Assembly: GCF_000519325.1 (NCBI RefSeq)
Contig: NZ_KI912613.1
Location: 2,461,029-2,525,028 of the forward strand
Source of the DNA: Patulibacter minatonensis DSM 18081
Lineage (GTDB): Bacteria > Actinomycetota > Thermoleophilia > Solirubrobacterales > Solirubrobacteraceae
Length of the DNA stretch: 64,000 nt
Direction: 5' to 3'
Positions within the stretch are counted from its first letter, which is position 1; each line of letters begins with the position of its first letter. The position numbers were made by a program, and so were the translations under genes. Below are positions 33,873 through 41,860 of this stretch, piece by piece. The notes under the pieces are model-generated. The model was not told the DNA's origin. It made no database searches and saw nothing but the letters and a program-made list of their open reading frames with translations.

Positions 33873-34169
33873 GTGCAGTCGCTTCCCGTCACGTCGCCGC
33901 ACGACACCCCGCCGTCCGCCGGGGCGACGACCGTGGTGCTCGCCTCCACGGCGGTCGTCGGGCTGATCCTCGTCGGCCGGGCCGCGTGGCTCCGGGCCGC
34001 CGGCCGCCGGTTCGCCGCCGTCCGCGGGCCGCGGTTCGAGCGCGCGGACACCCCGCGGGCTCCGTCGACGGACGTGCACCCCGCGCGTCCGAGGTCCGCA
34101 CCGGCCCGCTCGGCGTCGCCCGGCGCCGCGGTGTCGCACGGCACCGCCACGGCGGAGGCCGCGTCGTGA
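33873..34169 (+). CDS. Small single-pass membrane protein of unknown function
   Basis: The 98-residue product has one predicted helix (ATTVVLASTAVVGLILVG, about residues 18-35) followed by a basic, Arg/Pro/Ser/Ala-rich cytoplasmic tail. No domain was recognised. The GTG start is supported by TACACT six bases upstream. Its stop overlaps the next GTG as GTGA, so it is translated together with the SixA-like phosphatase and the DNA glycosylase. The open frame extends further upstream but into the opposing kinase gene. Confidence 0.6.
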   Translation: MQSLPVTSPHDTPPSAGATTVVLASTAVVGLILVGRAAWLRAAGRRFAAVRGPRFERADTPRAPSTDVHPARPRSAPARSASPGAAVSHGTATAEAAS

Positions 34170-34624
34170 GCGAGCTCCTGCTGCTCCGCCACGGCACCGC
34201 CGAGGACCGCGGGCCGTCCGGCGGCGACGCCGACCGCGACCTCGTCGCGAAGGGCGAGGCCCAGGCGCGCGCGGCCGGGGTCGCGCTCGCGGCGCTCGGC
34301 CTGACACCGGACGTCGTGCTCGCCTCGCCGAAGGTCCGCGCGTGGCGGACGGCGCTCCTCGCCTGCGAGGCACTCGGCGGCGCGCCGGTCGAGCACCCCG
34401 CGGTGGTCGGCCTGGACCGCGACGAGGCGCTGCTGGCCGCCGGGCTCGGCGACCGGGTCCTCGTCGTCGGGCACGAGCCGGACCTGTCGCAGACGGTCCA
34501 CGACCTGACCGGCGCCCGGATCCGGATGCGCAAGGCCGCGGTGGCCGTGATCGCCGTCCAGGGCTCGCGCGCCGAGCTGCGCGCGCTGCTCGGCCCGGAC
34601 GTCCTCTCCCGGGTGCGGGGCTGA
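34166..34624 (+). CDS. SixA-like histidine phosphatase
   Basis: The 152-residue protein is a small histidine phosphatase. LLLLRHGTAEDRGP holds the RHG phospho-acceptor (His at about residue 9), and ASPKVRAWRTALLACEAL and LVVGHEPDLSQTVHDL complete the catalytic pocket (second Arg and second His). E. coli SixA dephosphorylates phosphohistidine on PTS proteins; whether that applies here is unknown. GTG start overlaps the previous stop; the glycosylase ATG is three bases after its own stop. Confidence 0.85.
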   Translation: MSELLLLRHGTAEDRGPSGGDADRDLVAKGEAQARAAGVALAALGLTPDVVLASPKVRAWRTALLACEALGGAPVEHPAVVGLDRDEALLAAGLGDRVLVVGHEPDLSQTVHDLTGARIRMRKAAVAVIAVQGSRAELRALLGPDVLSRVRG

Positions 34625-34627
34625 CGG

Positions 34628-35569
34628 ATGCCCGAGCTGCCCGAGGTCGAGATCACGGCGCGGCTGCTCTCCGCCGCGCTCGCCGGGGCCACCGTCGACT
34701 CCGCCCGCGCGCCGGGCCTCGCGACGATGCAGACCTTCAAGCCCCCGCTCGACGCCCTCGCCGGCGCCACGCTGGAGCGGATCGAGCGGCGCGGCAAGAT
34801 GCTGCTCGTGTGGTTCGCGGGCGGGGGCCTCGTGACCGACGAGGACCCCGAGGGCCGCGCCGCGCTCCTGATCCACCTGATGAGCGCCGGGCGCCTGCAG
34901 CTGTTCGAGAAGCGGGCGACGATGAAGGACCGCACGGCCCGCATCGTGATCCGCCTGAACGGGGGCGCCGACGGCTTCGAGGAGGAGCGCGAGCTGCGCC
35001 TGAAGGAGTTCGGCACCCGCCAGTCCGCGTGGGGCCGGCTGCTGCGCGCGGCCGACGTCGAAACCGACGAGCGGCTCTCCACGCTCGGGCCGGAGGCGTG
35101 GCCCGACACGCCGTCGTTCGTCGCGGCCGCGGGCGACGCGTCCCCCGGCGACGGTCCCCCGCTCGCCCTGCCGCCGCGCCGGACCCTCCGCGGCGCCCTG
35201 CGCGACCAGCGCGTGATCGCCGGCATCGGGCGCCGCTGGGCCGACGAGGTCCTGTGGGAGGCGAAGATCGCCCCGCTGCGCCGGGCCGGCGACCTCGACG
35301 ACGACGAGCGCGCCGCCCTGAGCGCGGCGATCCGCTCGCGCCTGGACGAGGGCATCGCGGGCTACGTCGAGAAGCTGAAGCTGCCGCTGAAGGACAAGAT
35401 GCCCGTCCCCGAGCGGGTCCACGGCCGCGCGGGGGAGGCCTGCCCGCGGTGCGGCGACACGATCCTCGCCGTCCACTACGAGAGCGACGAGATGGCCTAC
35501 TGCCCGACCTGCCAGACGGGCGGCAAGCCGTACAAGGACCGCCGGTTCTCGCGGCTGCTGAAGGACTGA
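34628..35569 (+). CDS. Formamidopyrimidine-DNA glycosylase / Nei-family enzyme
   Basis: Fpg/Nei enzymes excise oxidised bases and nick the abasic site. The 313-residue protein starts MPELPEVEITARLLSAAL: after Met removal Pro is the nucleophile and Glu the acid. A helix-two-turn-helix region lies around RTLRGALRDQRVIAGIG, and a C-terminal zinc finger CPRCGDTILAVHYESDEMAY plus CPTCQ ends the protein, followed by a short basic tail. A lysine-rich loop (KLPLKDKMPVPERVHG) replaces the typical beta-hairpin start. Zinc cysteines are intact. Fpg versus Nei preference cannot be told. It is the third gene of a small operon. Confidence 0.88.
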   Translation: MPELPEVEITARLLSAALAGATVDSARAPGLATMQTFKPPLDALAGATLERIERRGKMLLVWFAGGGLVTDEDPEGRAALLIHLMSAGRLQLFEKRATMKDRTARIVIRLNGGADGFEEERELRLKEFGTRQSAWGRLLRAADVETDERLSTLGPEAWPDTPSFVAAAGDASPGDGPPLALPPRRTLRGALRDQRVIAGIGRRWADEVLWEAKIAPLRRAGDLDDDERAALSAAIRSRLDEGIAGYVEKLKLPLKDKMPVPERVHGRAGEACPRCGDTILAVHYESDEMAYCPTCQTGGKPYKDRRFSRLLKD

Positions 35570-35585
35570 CGCCGGCGGCGAAAAG

Positions 35586-35627
35586 CTGACACGGCCGCCC
35601 CGAGCCGTTAAGGTGACGCAGGCGTCA
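35586..35627 (+). promoter_or_regulatory. Promoter with operator over the start site (GMC oxidoreductase)
   Basis: CTGACA (35586-35591), a 17-base spacer and TAAGGT (35609-35614) make a good sigma-70-type promoter. The palindrome TGACGCAGGCGTCA (35614-35627) begins at the last -10 base and covers +1, the classic position for a repressor. It is the third copy of the motif at 1920 and 29920. Confidence 0.65.
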
Positions 35628-35682
35628 TTCTTTTCGGGCCGGCGCCTCACGGCCGGCCCGGGGCAGCGAAGGGGAGAGCGGC

Positions 35683-37536
35683 ATGGCTACGACGGCAGGC
35701 GACAGGTCCTCGAACACCGGCATGACGGGCCGGGTGGGTGGGAGCCCCATCTCCGGGGTCGCCCGGACCACCGGCGATGACGGGTCCTTCGACACCGACT
35801 GGGTCGTCATCGGGTCGGGCTTCGGCGGCTCCGTCAGCGCGCTGCGCCTCGCCGAGAAGGGTCACCGCGTGACGGTGCTGGAGCGCGGCGAGCGCTTCGA
35901 GGACGACACGATGCCGAAGAGCTCGTGGGACCTCCGTCGCTACTTCTACGCGCCGCGGTTCGGCCTGCGCGGGCTGTTCAAGCTCACGACGTTCAAGGAC
36001 GTCTTCATCATGAGCGGCGCGGGCGTCGGCGGCGGGTCGCTCGTCTACGCGATGACGCTCTACGTGCCGCCGAAGGCGTTCTTCGAGGACCGTCAGTGGG
36101 GCGACCTCGCCGACTGGCGCGCCGACCTGGCGCCGCACTACGAGACCGCCCAGCGGATGCTCGGCGTCACGGACGTCACCGCCGACGACCCGGCCGACCA
36201 GCTGCTCAAGGAGTACGGCGAGGAGATCGGCGTCGGCCACACGTACCGCAAGGCGCGCGTCGGCACGTACCTCGAGAACGACGGCGTCGAGACCGACGAC
36301 CCGTACTTCGGCGGCGAGGGCCCCAAGCGCATCGGCTGCTCGTCGATCGGGCGCTGCATGCTCGGCTGCCCGCAGGGCTCGAAGAACTCGACGACGAAGA
36401 ACTACCTGTACTTCGCCGAGAAGAAGCACGGCGCGAAGATCGAGCCCGGTCGCGAGGTCGTCTCACTGACCCCGCTGAACGGCACGGACGGCACCGACGG
36501 CTGGCAGATCGTCACCGAGCGCACCGGCGCCCGCTGGCGCAAGGACCGCCGCGCGATCCGCGCCCGCGGCGTCGTGATCTCCGGCGGCGCGCTCGGCACG
36601 AACGAGCTGCTGGCCCGCTGCAAGATCAACGGCGACCTGCCGAAGGTCTCCGACCGCCTCGGCGCCCTGGTCCGCACGAACAGCGAGGCGATCCTCGGCG
36701 TCACCGTGCCGGAGGGCCGCGCCGACGCGCTCGCCAAGCGCGTCGCGATCACGTCGTCGATCTACCCCGACCCGCACACGCACATCGAGACCGTCACCTA
36801 CGGCGCGGGCGGCGGCGCGATCCGCGGCCTCTTCACCGTCATGACCGGCAACGGGACGCGCCTGACCCGGCCGCTGAAGTGGCTCGGCCAGATCGTCCGG
36901 CACCCGAAGTGGATCTTCGAGCTGCTGTTCTCGAAGAACTGGTCGCAGCGCACCATCGTCGTGCTGGTCATGCAGTCGCTGGACAACTCGATCAGCCTCG
37001 TCGCGAAGGGCCGTGGGGACGGCCGCGTGAAGCTGCAGACCCGGCAGGACCCGGACAACCCGAACCCGACGTTCATCCCCGCCGCCAACGCCTTCACGGC
37101 CTGGCTCGCGCGGAAGACCGGCGGCGTGCCGGGCTCCTCGACCACCGAGGCCCTCTTCAACATCCCGTCGACCGCCCACATCCTGGGCGGCGCCCCGATC
37201 GGCCGCGACCGCGACCACGGCGTCATCGACAAGGACCACCGCGTCTTCGGCTACGAGAACCTCCTCGTCTGCGACGGCGCGGCGATCCCGGCGAACGTCG
37301 GCGTCAACCCGTCGCTGACCATCACCGCGATGACCGAGCTGGCGATGTCCCGCATCCCGGCCAAGGGCGGCGGCACGGTCGCGGTCCCGTTCGGCTCGGT
37401 CGCGATCGCCGGCAAGACCGCGAGCGGCGAGCCCGAGCCCCTGCCCCTGAGCCAGACGGCCGCCGGCGCGGTCGCGGAGCAGGCCGCGACGCAGGAGCAG
37501 GCCGACCAGGACGAGCAGCACCCGACGCCGGCCTGA
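35683..37536 (+). CDS. GMC-family FAD oxidoreductase (alcohol/sterol oxidase-like)
   Basis: The 617-residue protein is a glucose-methanol-choline family flavoenzyme. The FAD Rossmann motif VVIGSGFGGSVSALRLAEKG and GAGVGGGSLVYA are near the N-terminus (about residues 43-62 and 110-121). The C-terminal half carries HILGGAPIGRDRDHG with the active-site His, and NVGVNPSLTITAMTELA. Spacing and SRIPAKGG resemble cholesterol-oxidase/secondary-alcohol GMC enzymes of actinobacteria, with a Gln/Glu-rich tail. No Tat signal is seen, so it is cytoplasmic. AAGGGGAG six bases upstream gives a normal ribosome site, unlike the leaderless genes nearby. Substrate unknown; alkane or sterol oxidation is inferred from the shared operator. 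Confidence 0.85.
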   Translation: MATTAGDRSSNTGMTGRVGGSPISGVARTTGDDGSFDTDWVVIGSGFGGSVSALRLAEKGHRVTVLERGERFEDDTMPKSSWDLRRYFYAPRFGLRGLFKLTTFKDVFIMSGAGVGGGSLVYAMTLYVPPKAFFEDRQWGDLADWRADLAPHYETAQRMLGVTDVTADDPADQLLKEYGEEIGVGHTYRKARVGTYLENDGVETDDPYFGGEGPKRIGCSSIGRCMLGCPQGSKNSTTKNYLYFAEKKHGAKIEPGREVVSLTPLNGTDGTDGWQIVTERTGARWRKDRRAIRARGVVISGGALGTNELLARCKINGDLPKVSDRLGALVRTNSEAILGVTVPEGRADALAKRVAITSSIYPDPHTHIETVTYGAGGGAIRGLFTVMTGNGTRLTRPLKWLGQIVRHPKWIFELLFSKNWSQRTIVVLVMQSLDNSISLVAKGRGDGRVKLQTRQDPDNPNPTFIPAANAFTAWLARKTGGVPGSSTTEALFNIPSTAHILGGAPIGRDRDHGVIDKDHRVFGYENLLVCDGAAIPANVGVNPSLTITAMTELAMSRIPAKGGGTVAVPFGSVAIAGKTASGEPEPLPLSQTAAGAVAEQAATQEQADQDEQHPTPA

Positions 37537-37567
37537 GGCGGGCGGGCCGGCCCCCGGCCCGCCCGCC
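37537..37567. terminator. Perfect 14-bp stem hairpin between convergent genes
   Basis: Arms 37537-37550 and 37554-37567 pair perfectly around CCC, directly after the GMC stop and before the end of the quinone reductase gene. It can serve both. Confidence 0.65.
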
Positions 37568-37574
37568 GGCCGGG

Positions 37575-38528
37575 TCAGTCGATCGTCAGCACGATCTTGC
37601 CCCGCGTCCCGCCCGCCGCGATCAGCTCGTGGGCGCGGGCGGCGTCCGCGAGCGGGAGGGTCTCCGAGACGTGCGGCTTCAGGGCGCCGCGCTCGACCGA
37701 GCCGGTGAGGAGCTGCAGCTCGAGACCGTCGGGGGCGACGAACACGAGCGGGTCGTGGACGCCGTCCGGGGCGGGCGGGCGGTTCGCGGTCGGGAGCGTG
37801 ACGATCGTGCCGCCGGGCTTCACCGTCGAGGCCGCGGGCTCGCGCGCCGGGCCGCCGAACGCGTCGAGGGCCAGGTCGACCGGCTCGATCCCCGCCGCCC
37901 AGTCCGGCTGCGTGCGGTCGACGATCTCCGACGCGCCGAGCGTCCGGACGAAGTCGACGTTGTCCGGCGACGCGACCGCGACCACCACGGCGCCGAGGTC
38001 CGCCGCGATCTGGACGGCCAGGTGCCCGACCCCGCCGGCCGCGGCGGTCACGAGGACCCGCTGGTTCGTCTCGAGGCCGCCGGCGTCGACGAGCGCCTGC
38101 CAGGCGGTCAGCCCGCCCATCGCCAGCGCGGCGGCGTGGACGTCGTCGAGCGACCGGGGCGACCGGCTCAGCTGCGACACGTGCGCGGTCGCGTACTCGG
38201 CGTAGGCGCCCGCGGCGTACGGGAACCCGACGGTGCCGAAGACGCGGTCGCCGACGCCGAACCGCGCGACCCCGAAGCCCGCCTCGACGACGGTGCCGGC
38301 GAGGTCCCACCCCGGGATCCACGGGAAGCCGTCGTCCCCGAGGAACCGGGTCGCGCCGGCACCGGACCGCGTCTTGGCGTCCACCGGGTTGACGCCCGCG
38401 GCCGCGACGCGGATCAGGACCTCGCCGGGACCGGGCGACGGCCGCGGGACCTCGCGGAGCTCCAGGACCTCGGGTCCGCCGGGCTCGGCGGCGACGATCG
38501 CGCGCATGACGTCGGGCAGCTCGCTCAT
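37575..38528 (-). CDS. NADPH:quinone reductase / zeta-crystallin-like MDR enzyme
   Basis: The 317-residue protein is a zinc-free MDR family reductase. MRAIVAAEPGGPEVLELREV is the usual start; WIPGWDLAGTVVEAG and VLVTAAAGGVGHLAVQIAADL (AAGGVG, NADPH loop, about residues 146-166) follow, and LIAAGGTRGKIVLTID ends it. It probably reduces quinones or carbonyl compounds. An in-frame upstream start would add about 100 Arg-rich residues with no family match, so ATG 38528 is chosen. It is convergent with the GMC gene. Confidence 0.88.
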   Translation of the reverse strand: MSELPDVMRAIVAAEPGGPEVLELREVPRPSPGPGEVLIRVAAAGVNPVDAKTRSGAGATRFLGDDGFPWIPGWDLAGTVVEAGFGVARFGVGDRVFGTVGFPYAAGAYAEYATAHVSQLSRSPRSLDDVHAAALAMGGLTAWQALVDAGGLETNQRVLVTAAAGGVGHLAVQIAADLGAVVVAVASPDNVDFVRTLGASEIVDRTQPDWAAGIEPVDLALDAFGGPAREPAASTVKPGGTIVTLPTANRPPAPDGVHDPLVFVAPDGLELQLLTGSVERGALKPHVSETLPLADAARAHELIAAGGTRGKIVLTID

Positions 38529-38600
38529 GACCGGCGACTCTGGCAGACCGGCGAGCGGACCCTCCGCCGTTCGGCGGTCGACGCGCGGGCACCGTCGGAG

Positions 38601-38606
38601 TAGGTT
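38601..38606 (+). promoter_or_regulatory. -10 box of a leaderless-type promoter (secreted protein)
   Basis: TAGGTT ends six bases before the ATG at 38613. Confidence 0.5.
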
Positions 38607-38612
38607 CGCGCC

Positions 38613-38975
38613 ATGCGTGCTCCGGCCACCTCCCTCGCCACCGTCGCCCTCGCACTCGTCGCCGTCGCGCCCGCCTCGGCCGACAAGGCGCCGAGCTCGA
38701 GCCAGCGCGCCGCCATCGCCGCGTCCGCGGGCATCCCGGCCCGGTGCCTGATCATCCGGATCTCGTCGCGGAGCAGCCACTACGGGTCGCTCCGCTTCGA
38801 CCAGTCGAAGTACTCGTCGTGCAAGCGCCACGCCAGCGACGGGATCGCGATCGTTCGACGCACGAACGGCCGGTGGCGCCAGCGCTACGCCGGCTCCGAC
38901 TGCATGACGCCGCCGTCGCGCGACGTCCCGACGAAGGTCTGGAAGGACCTCAGCAGGACGTTCTGCGGCCGGTAG
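38613..38975 (+). CDS. Small secreted protein with four cysteines
   Basis: The 120-residue product has a Sec signal (LATVALALVAVAPASA, cleavage after about residue 23) and a basic mature domain of about 97 residues with four cysteines (RCLIIRISS, SSCKRH, GSDCMTP, TFCGR) that could make two disulphides. TNGRWRQRYAGSDC resembles the W-x-x-Y pattern of small actinobacterial secreted proteins of unknown function. It is monocistronic, with a leaderless-type promoter. I do not recognise it. Confidence 0.65.
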   Translation: MRAPATSLATVALALVAVAPASADKAPSSSQRAAIAASAGIPARCLIIRISSRSSHYGSLRFDQSKYSSCKRHASDGIAIVRRTNGRWRQRYAGSDCMTPPSRDVPTKVWKDLSRTFCGR

Positions 38976-38997
38976 CGGGCGCCGGGTCGCGGCCCGG

Positions 38998-39003
38998 CAT
39001 ACT
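38998..39003 (+). promoter_or_regulatory. -10-like box (peroxiredoxin)
   Basis: CATACT ends seven bases before the ATG at 39011. It lacks the first T of the usual motif. Confidence 0.35.
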
Positions 39004-39010
39004 CGGCCGC

Positions 39011-39505
39011 ATGAGCCCCGCGACGCCCCTGACGGTGACGACCGGCGAGACCGCCCCCGACTTCACGCTGCCCGACGCCGAGGGCACGCCCGTGACGCTG
39101 TCGGAGCTGCGCGGCGGCTGGGTCGTCGTCTACTTCTACCCCAAGGCCTCGACGCCCGGATGCACCACGCAGGCGTGCTCGATCCGGGACAACCGCGCCG
39201 AGTACGAGCGTCGCGGCGCCCGGGTTCTCGGGATCTCGCCGGACCCCGTGGCGAAGGTCGCGAAGTTCGTCGAGAAGCAGGCGCTGGACTTCACGCTGCT
39301 GGCCGACGAGGACCACGCGGTCTGCGAGGCGTACGGCACCTGGATCGAGAAGTCGATGTACGGCAAGACCTACTGGGGCTCGTCCCGGTCGACCGTGATC
39401 GTCGACCCCGAGGGCGTCGTCGCCGAGGTCTTCCCGAAGATCTCGCCGAAGGACCACGACGAGAAGGTGCTGGCGGCGCTCGAGGCGCTGCAGGCCACCG
39501 GCTGA
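39011..39505 (+). CDS. bcp: Thioredoxin-dependent peroxiredoxin, BCP/PrxQ type
   Basis: This 164-residue thiol peroxidase reduces hydrogen peroxide and alkyl hydroperoxides in the cytoplasm. VVVYFYPKASTPGCTTQACS holds the peroxidatic Cys51 and resolving Cys56 four residues apart, the intramolecular pair of the PrxQ group. LGISPDPVAKVAKF and STVIVDPEGVVAEVF are family strands. KSMYGKTYWGSSRSTVIVD is the typical BCP segment. No signal peptide. It is followed by a lipoprotein gene 85 bases downstream. Confidence 0.93.
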   Translation: MSPATPLTVTTGETAPDFTLPDAEGTPVTLSELRGGWVVVYFYPKASTPGCTTQACSIRDNRAEYERRGARVLGISPDPVAKVAKFVEKQALDFTLLADEDHAVCEAYGTWIEKSMYGKTYWGSSRSTVIVDPEGVVAEVFPKISPKDHDEKVLAALEALQATG

Positions 39506-39577
39506 AGAGGACGCGCGCCTCGCGCCGGCGACCGCGGGACGGGTGTGGACACCTCCCCGTCCCCGAGCTCCGCGCAG

Positions 39578-39583
39578 TACCTT
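39578..39583 (+). promoter_or_regulatory. -10 box of a leaderless-type promoter (basic lipoprotein)
   Basis: TACCTT ends seven bases before the ATG at 39591. Confidence 0.45.
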
Positions 39584-39590
39584 GTCCGCG

Positions 39591-40316
39591 ATGCGCACGG
39601 GGCTGGTCCACAGGTCGCTCGCCGTCGGGGCGGCCGTCTCGGTCCTGGGACTCGCCGCGTGCGGTGGTGGCGGCGGGTCCGGGACGACCACCGGCGCCGT
39701 GCCGCCCGGGAGCTCCGCGAGGGTCGGGGACTCGGGCGACGCCGCAAAGCCCCGCGACTCCCGCGACGCGGCGAAGGCGAAGGCGAAGGCGACGCGCTCC
39801 CGGCAGGCCGCGGAACGCAGGCCGACCAGGGCGGAGGCCCGCCGTGCGGCACGGGTCGAGGCCCGACGCGCCCGCGCGGCGCGTGCGCGCGAGAAGCGCC
39901 GCGCCAAGCGCACCGAGGCCCGGCAGGCACGCGCCGAGCGGGCGAAGCTCCGGAGGGAGACCGCCGCCGCGCTCGGCACCCCCGAGCGCGCCGTCTCGAC
40001 CTACCTCACGGCCTTCGGCGCGGGCGACGGCGCCGCGGTCTGCCGGACGTACACGAAGGCCCAGCAGCGCCGCATCGCCCGCTCGTTCGGGACCACGTGC
40101 GCCAAGGGGATCAGGCAGGCGTTCGAGACCGGCGGCGGCACCGAGGGGTACGAGCAGGGGCTCGGGAGCCTGCGCGTCGGCGAGGCGCAGGTCTCCGGGT
40201 CCCGTGCCGTCGTCCAGCTCGTGCCGCTCGCCGGCGGCGACGCCGACCCGTCGCTCGCGGTCAAGCTGGTGCGCACCGGCCGGATCTGGCTGATCGCCCG
40301 GCCCAGCGGCGGCTGA
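39591..40316 (+). CDS. Lipoprotein with highly basic helical segment
   Basis: The 241-residue product has a lipoprotein signal (VSVLGLAACGGGGGSG, Cys at about residue 24). After a Gly/Ser linker comes a region of about 75 residues made almost only of Ala, Arg, Glu and Lys (EARRAARVEARRARAARARE and following), a predicted long charged helix that could lie along the wall. A globular domain follows (about 125-241; ERAVSTYLTAFGAGDGAAVC, KLVRTGRIWLIARPSG), resembling NTF2/DUF4878-like lipoprotein domains with two Cys. The domain type is seen in other small lipoproteins such as 42602-43117. Function unknown. Confidence 0.7.
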   Translation: MRTGLVHRSLAVGAAVSVLGLAACGGGGGSGTTTGAVPPGSSARVGDSGDAAKPRDSRDAAKAKAKATRSRQAAERRPTRAEARRAARVEARRARAARAREKRRAKRTEARQARAERAKLRRETAAALGTPERAVSTYLTAFGAGDGAAVCRTYTKAQQRRIARSFGTTCAKGIRQAFETGGGTEGYEQGLGSLRVGEAQVSGSRAVVQLVPLAGGDADPSLAVKLVRTGRIWLIARPSGG

Positions 40317-40320
40317 TCCC

Positions 40321-40346
40321 GCGCCCCGGCCGCGACGGCCGGGCGC
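40321..40346. terminator. Hairpin between convergent genes
   Basis: CCCGGCCG and CGGCCGGG pair around CGA, extended by GCG/CGC across one bulged base, right after the lipoprotein stop. Confidence 0.5.
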
Positions 40347-40403
40347 CCGGCGGAAGGCCGACCGCCCGCACCCGGCCGCCCCGGCCCCGCGGCGCCGCGC
40401 CGC

Positions 40404-41150
40404 CTACGCCTTCTGCGTGAGGATGATCGGCTCGCCGTCCTGGACGACGATCGTGTGCTCGACGTGCACCGACAGGCGGCCGTCGGCGGTCGCGATCGTC
40501 CAGCCGTCCCCGCGCTCGATCAGGCGCGGGTTCCCGAGCGTCAGCATCGGCTCGACCGCGATCACGAGGCCGTCGGCGAGCGGGGCCTTCAGCGACGGGA
40601 CGTCGACGTTCGGGACGGTGGGATCCTCATGGAGCTCGCGCCCGATGCCGTGGCCGCAGAGCTCCTCGAACGGCGTGGCGCCGAGGGCGGCGGCGGTCTC
40701 CTGCACCGTCCGGCCGATGTTCCGCAGCGGCATGCCGGCCCGCGCGGCGCCGAGGGCCGCGGCGAGGCACGCGTCGGCGACGTCGAGCAGCCGCCGCGCC
40801 TCGGGCGAGACCTCGCCGACGGGCACGGTGACCGCGGCGTCGGCGAGCCAGCCGTCGAGCTCGGGCGTGACGTCGAGGGTGACGAGATCGCCCTCCTTGA
40901 GCTTCCGGCCGCCCGGGATCCCGTGGACGACCTCCTCGTTCACCGAGATGCAGGTGGAGCCCGGGAACGAGTAGGTCTCCATCGGTGCCGACAGCGCGCC
41001 GTACTCGTGGAACGTGCGCGCCGCGATCAGGTCGAGGTCGGCGGTCGTCACACCGGGACGCACGGCGTCGCGCATGCGGTCGATCGTCTCGGCGACGAGG
41101 GCGCCGGCGCGTCGCAGTCCCTCGAGCTCCTCAGGCGTGGTGACGATCAT
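40404..41150 (-). CDS. map: Methionine aminopeptidase, type I
   Basis: MetAP removes the initiator methionine from new proteins. The 248-residue enzyme has the pita-bread fold with all five metal ligands: Asp in LVTLDVTPEL, Asp in GWLADAAVTV, His in LCGHGIGRELHE, Glu in VIAVEPMLTLG and Glu in SVHVEHTIVV. SVNEEVVHGIPGGRKL is the substrate His region. It has no N-terminal zinc-finger extension, consistent with type Ia. The gene is monocistronic with a -10 box six bases before the start. Actinobacteria often have two MetAPs; whether this is the main one is unknown. Confidence 0.94.
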   Translation of the reverse strand: MIVTTPEELEGLRRAGALVAETIDRMRDAVRPGVTTADLDLIAARTFHEYGALSAPMETYSFPGSTCISVNEEVVHGIPGGRKLKEGDLVTLDVTPELDGWLADAAVTVPVGEVSPEARRLLDVADACLAAALGAARAGMPLRNIGRTVQETAAALGATPFEELCGHGIGRELHEDPTVPNVDVPSLKAPLADGLVIAVEPMLTLGNPRLIERGDGWTIATADGRLSVHVEHTIVVQDGEPIILTQKA

Positions 41151-41156
41151 CGGAGG

Positions 41157-41162
41157 AGCCTA
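41157..41162 (-). promoter_or_regulatory. -10 box of a leaderless-type promoter (map)
   Basis: TAGGCT on the minus strand ends six bases before the ATG at 41150. Confidence 0.45.
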
Positions 41163-41203
41163 GCCCGGTGGCGCGCCGTGCCGCTGCGGCGCGCGAGCGC
41201 CGG

Positions 41204-41806
41204 TCAGTCCGCCTCGTACGGGATCCGGTCGATCCGCCGGATCTCGCCTCGCGTGCCCCACTCGTTGCGTCCCAGGCGCGAGAGCGGCGCGAGCCGGTCG
41301 ATGGCGGGGAGCCCGTCCTCCGCCAGCACCGCGTCGTCGACCGCCGCGTGCACGACCCGGCCGAGCACGAGCCACGAGTTGCCCAGGTGGATCGTGCTGT
41401 GCAGCTCGCACTCCAGCGCGACGGGGGACGCCCGGACCCGCGGGGGACGCACCCTGAGGCTCGGCTCGCGCTCGAGGCCGACCGCGTCGAACTCGGAGCG
41501 GTCGGCGGGGTAGTCCGTCCCGGTCGCGTTGACCTGGTCGAACAACGGCTCCGGGGTCAGGGAGACGACGAACTCGCCGGTCGCCTCGATGTTCCGCAGC
41601 GAGTCCTTGCGGCCGACGGACGTGAACTGCACGATCGGCGGGGCGACGCTCGCGACGGTGAAGAACGAGTGCGGCGCCAGGTTGTCGACGCCGTCCTCGG
41701 AGGTCGAGGAGACCCAGGCGATCGGCCGCGGCACGATCGCCGCCGTCAGCAGCGCGTAGAAGCGGCCGGGGCCGAGCTCGTCAGGATCGAAGTCGGTGCG
41801 GGGCAT
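41204..41806 (-). CDS. Flavin reductase-like domain protein (FMN-binding)
   Basis: The 200-residue protein has the split-barrel FMN fold of the flavin reductase/DIM6-NTAB family. FYALLTAAIVPRPIAWVSST is the family start; LAPHSFFTVASVAPPIVQFT is the central FMN loop; RNIEATGEFVVSLT and ALECELHSTIHLGNSWLVLG follow. Such proteins reduce flavin or act as nitrilotriacetate/styrene monooxygenase partners; no monooxygenase gene is adjacent, so the partner is unknown. A -10-like box precedes the start. Confidence 0.86.
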   Translation of the reverse strand: MPRTDFDPDELGPGRFYALLTAAIVPRPIAWVSSTSEDGVDNLAPHSFFTVASVAPPIVQFTSVGRKDSLRNIEATGEFVVSLTPEPLFDQVNATGTDYPADRSEFDAVGLEREPSLRVRPPRVRASPVALECELHSTIHLGNSWLVLGRVVHAAVDDAVLAEDGLPAIDRLAPLSRLGRNEWGTRGEIRRIDRIPYEAD

Positions 41807-41813
41807 CGGAGCA

Positions 41814-41819
41814 GTCGTA
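41814..41819 (-). promoter_or_regulatory. -10-like box (flavin reductase-like gene)
   Basis: TACGAC on the minus strand ends seven bases before the ATG at 41806; the last base differs from the usual T. Confidence 0.35.
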
Positions 41820-41860
41820 CCCGATGCCGCGGGCGGGCACGCTCCCGTCGGTCCTCCGCC

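Noticed and set aside
39640..40000. Histone H1-like or nucleoid protein in the basic segment
   Set aside because: It follows a lipobox and precedes an NTF2-like domain, so it is exported.
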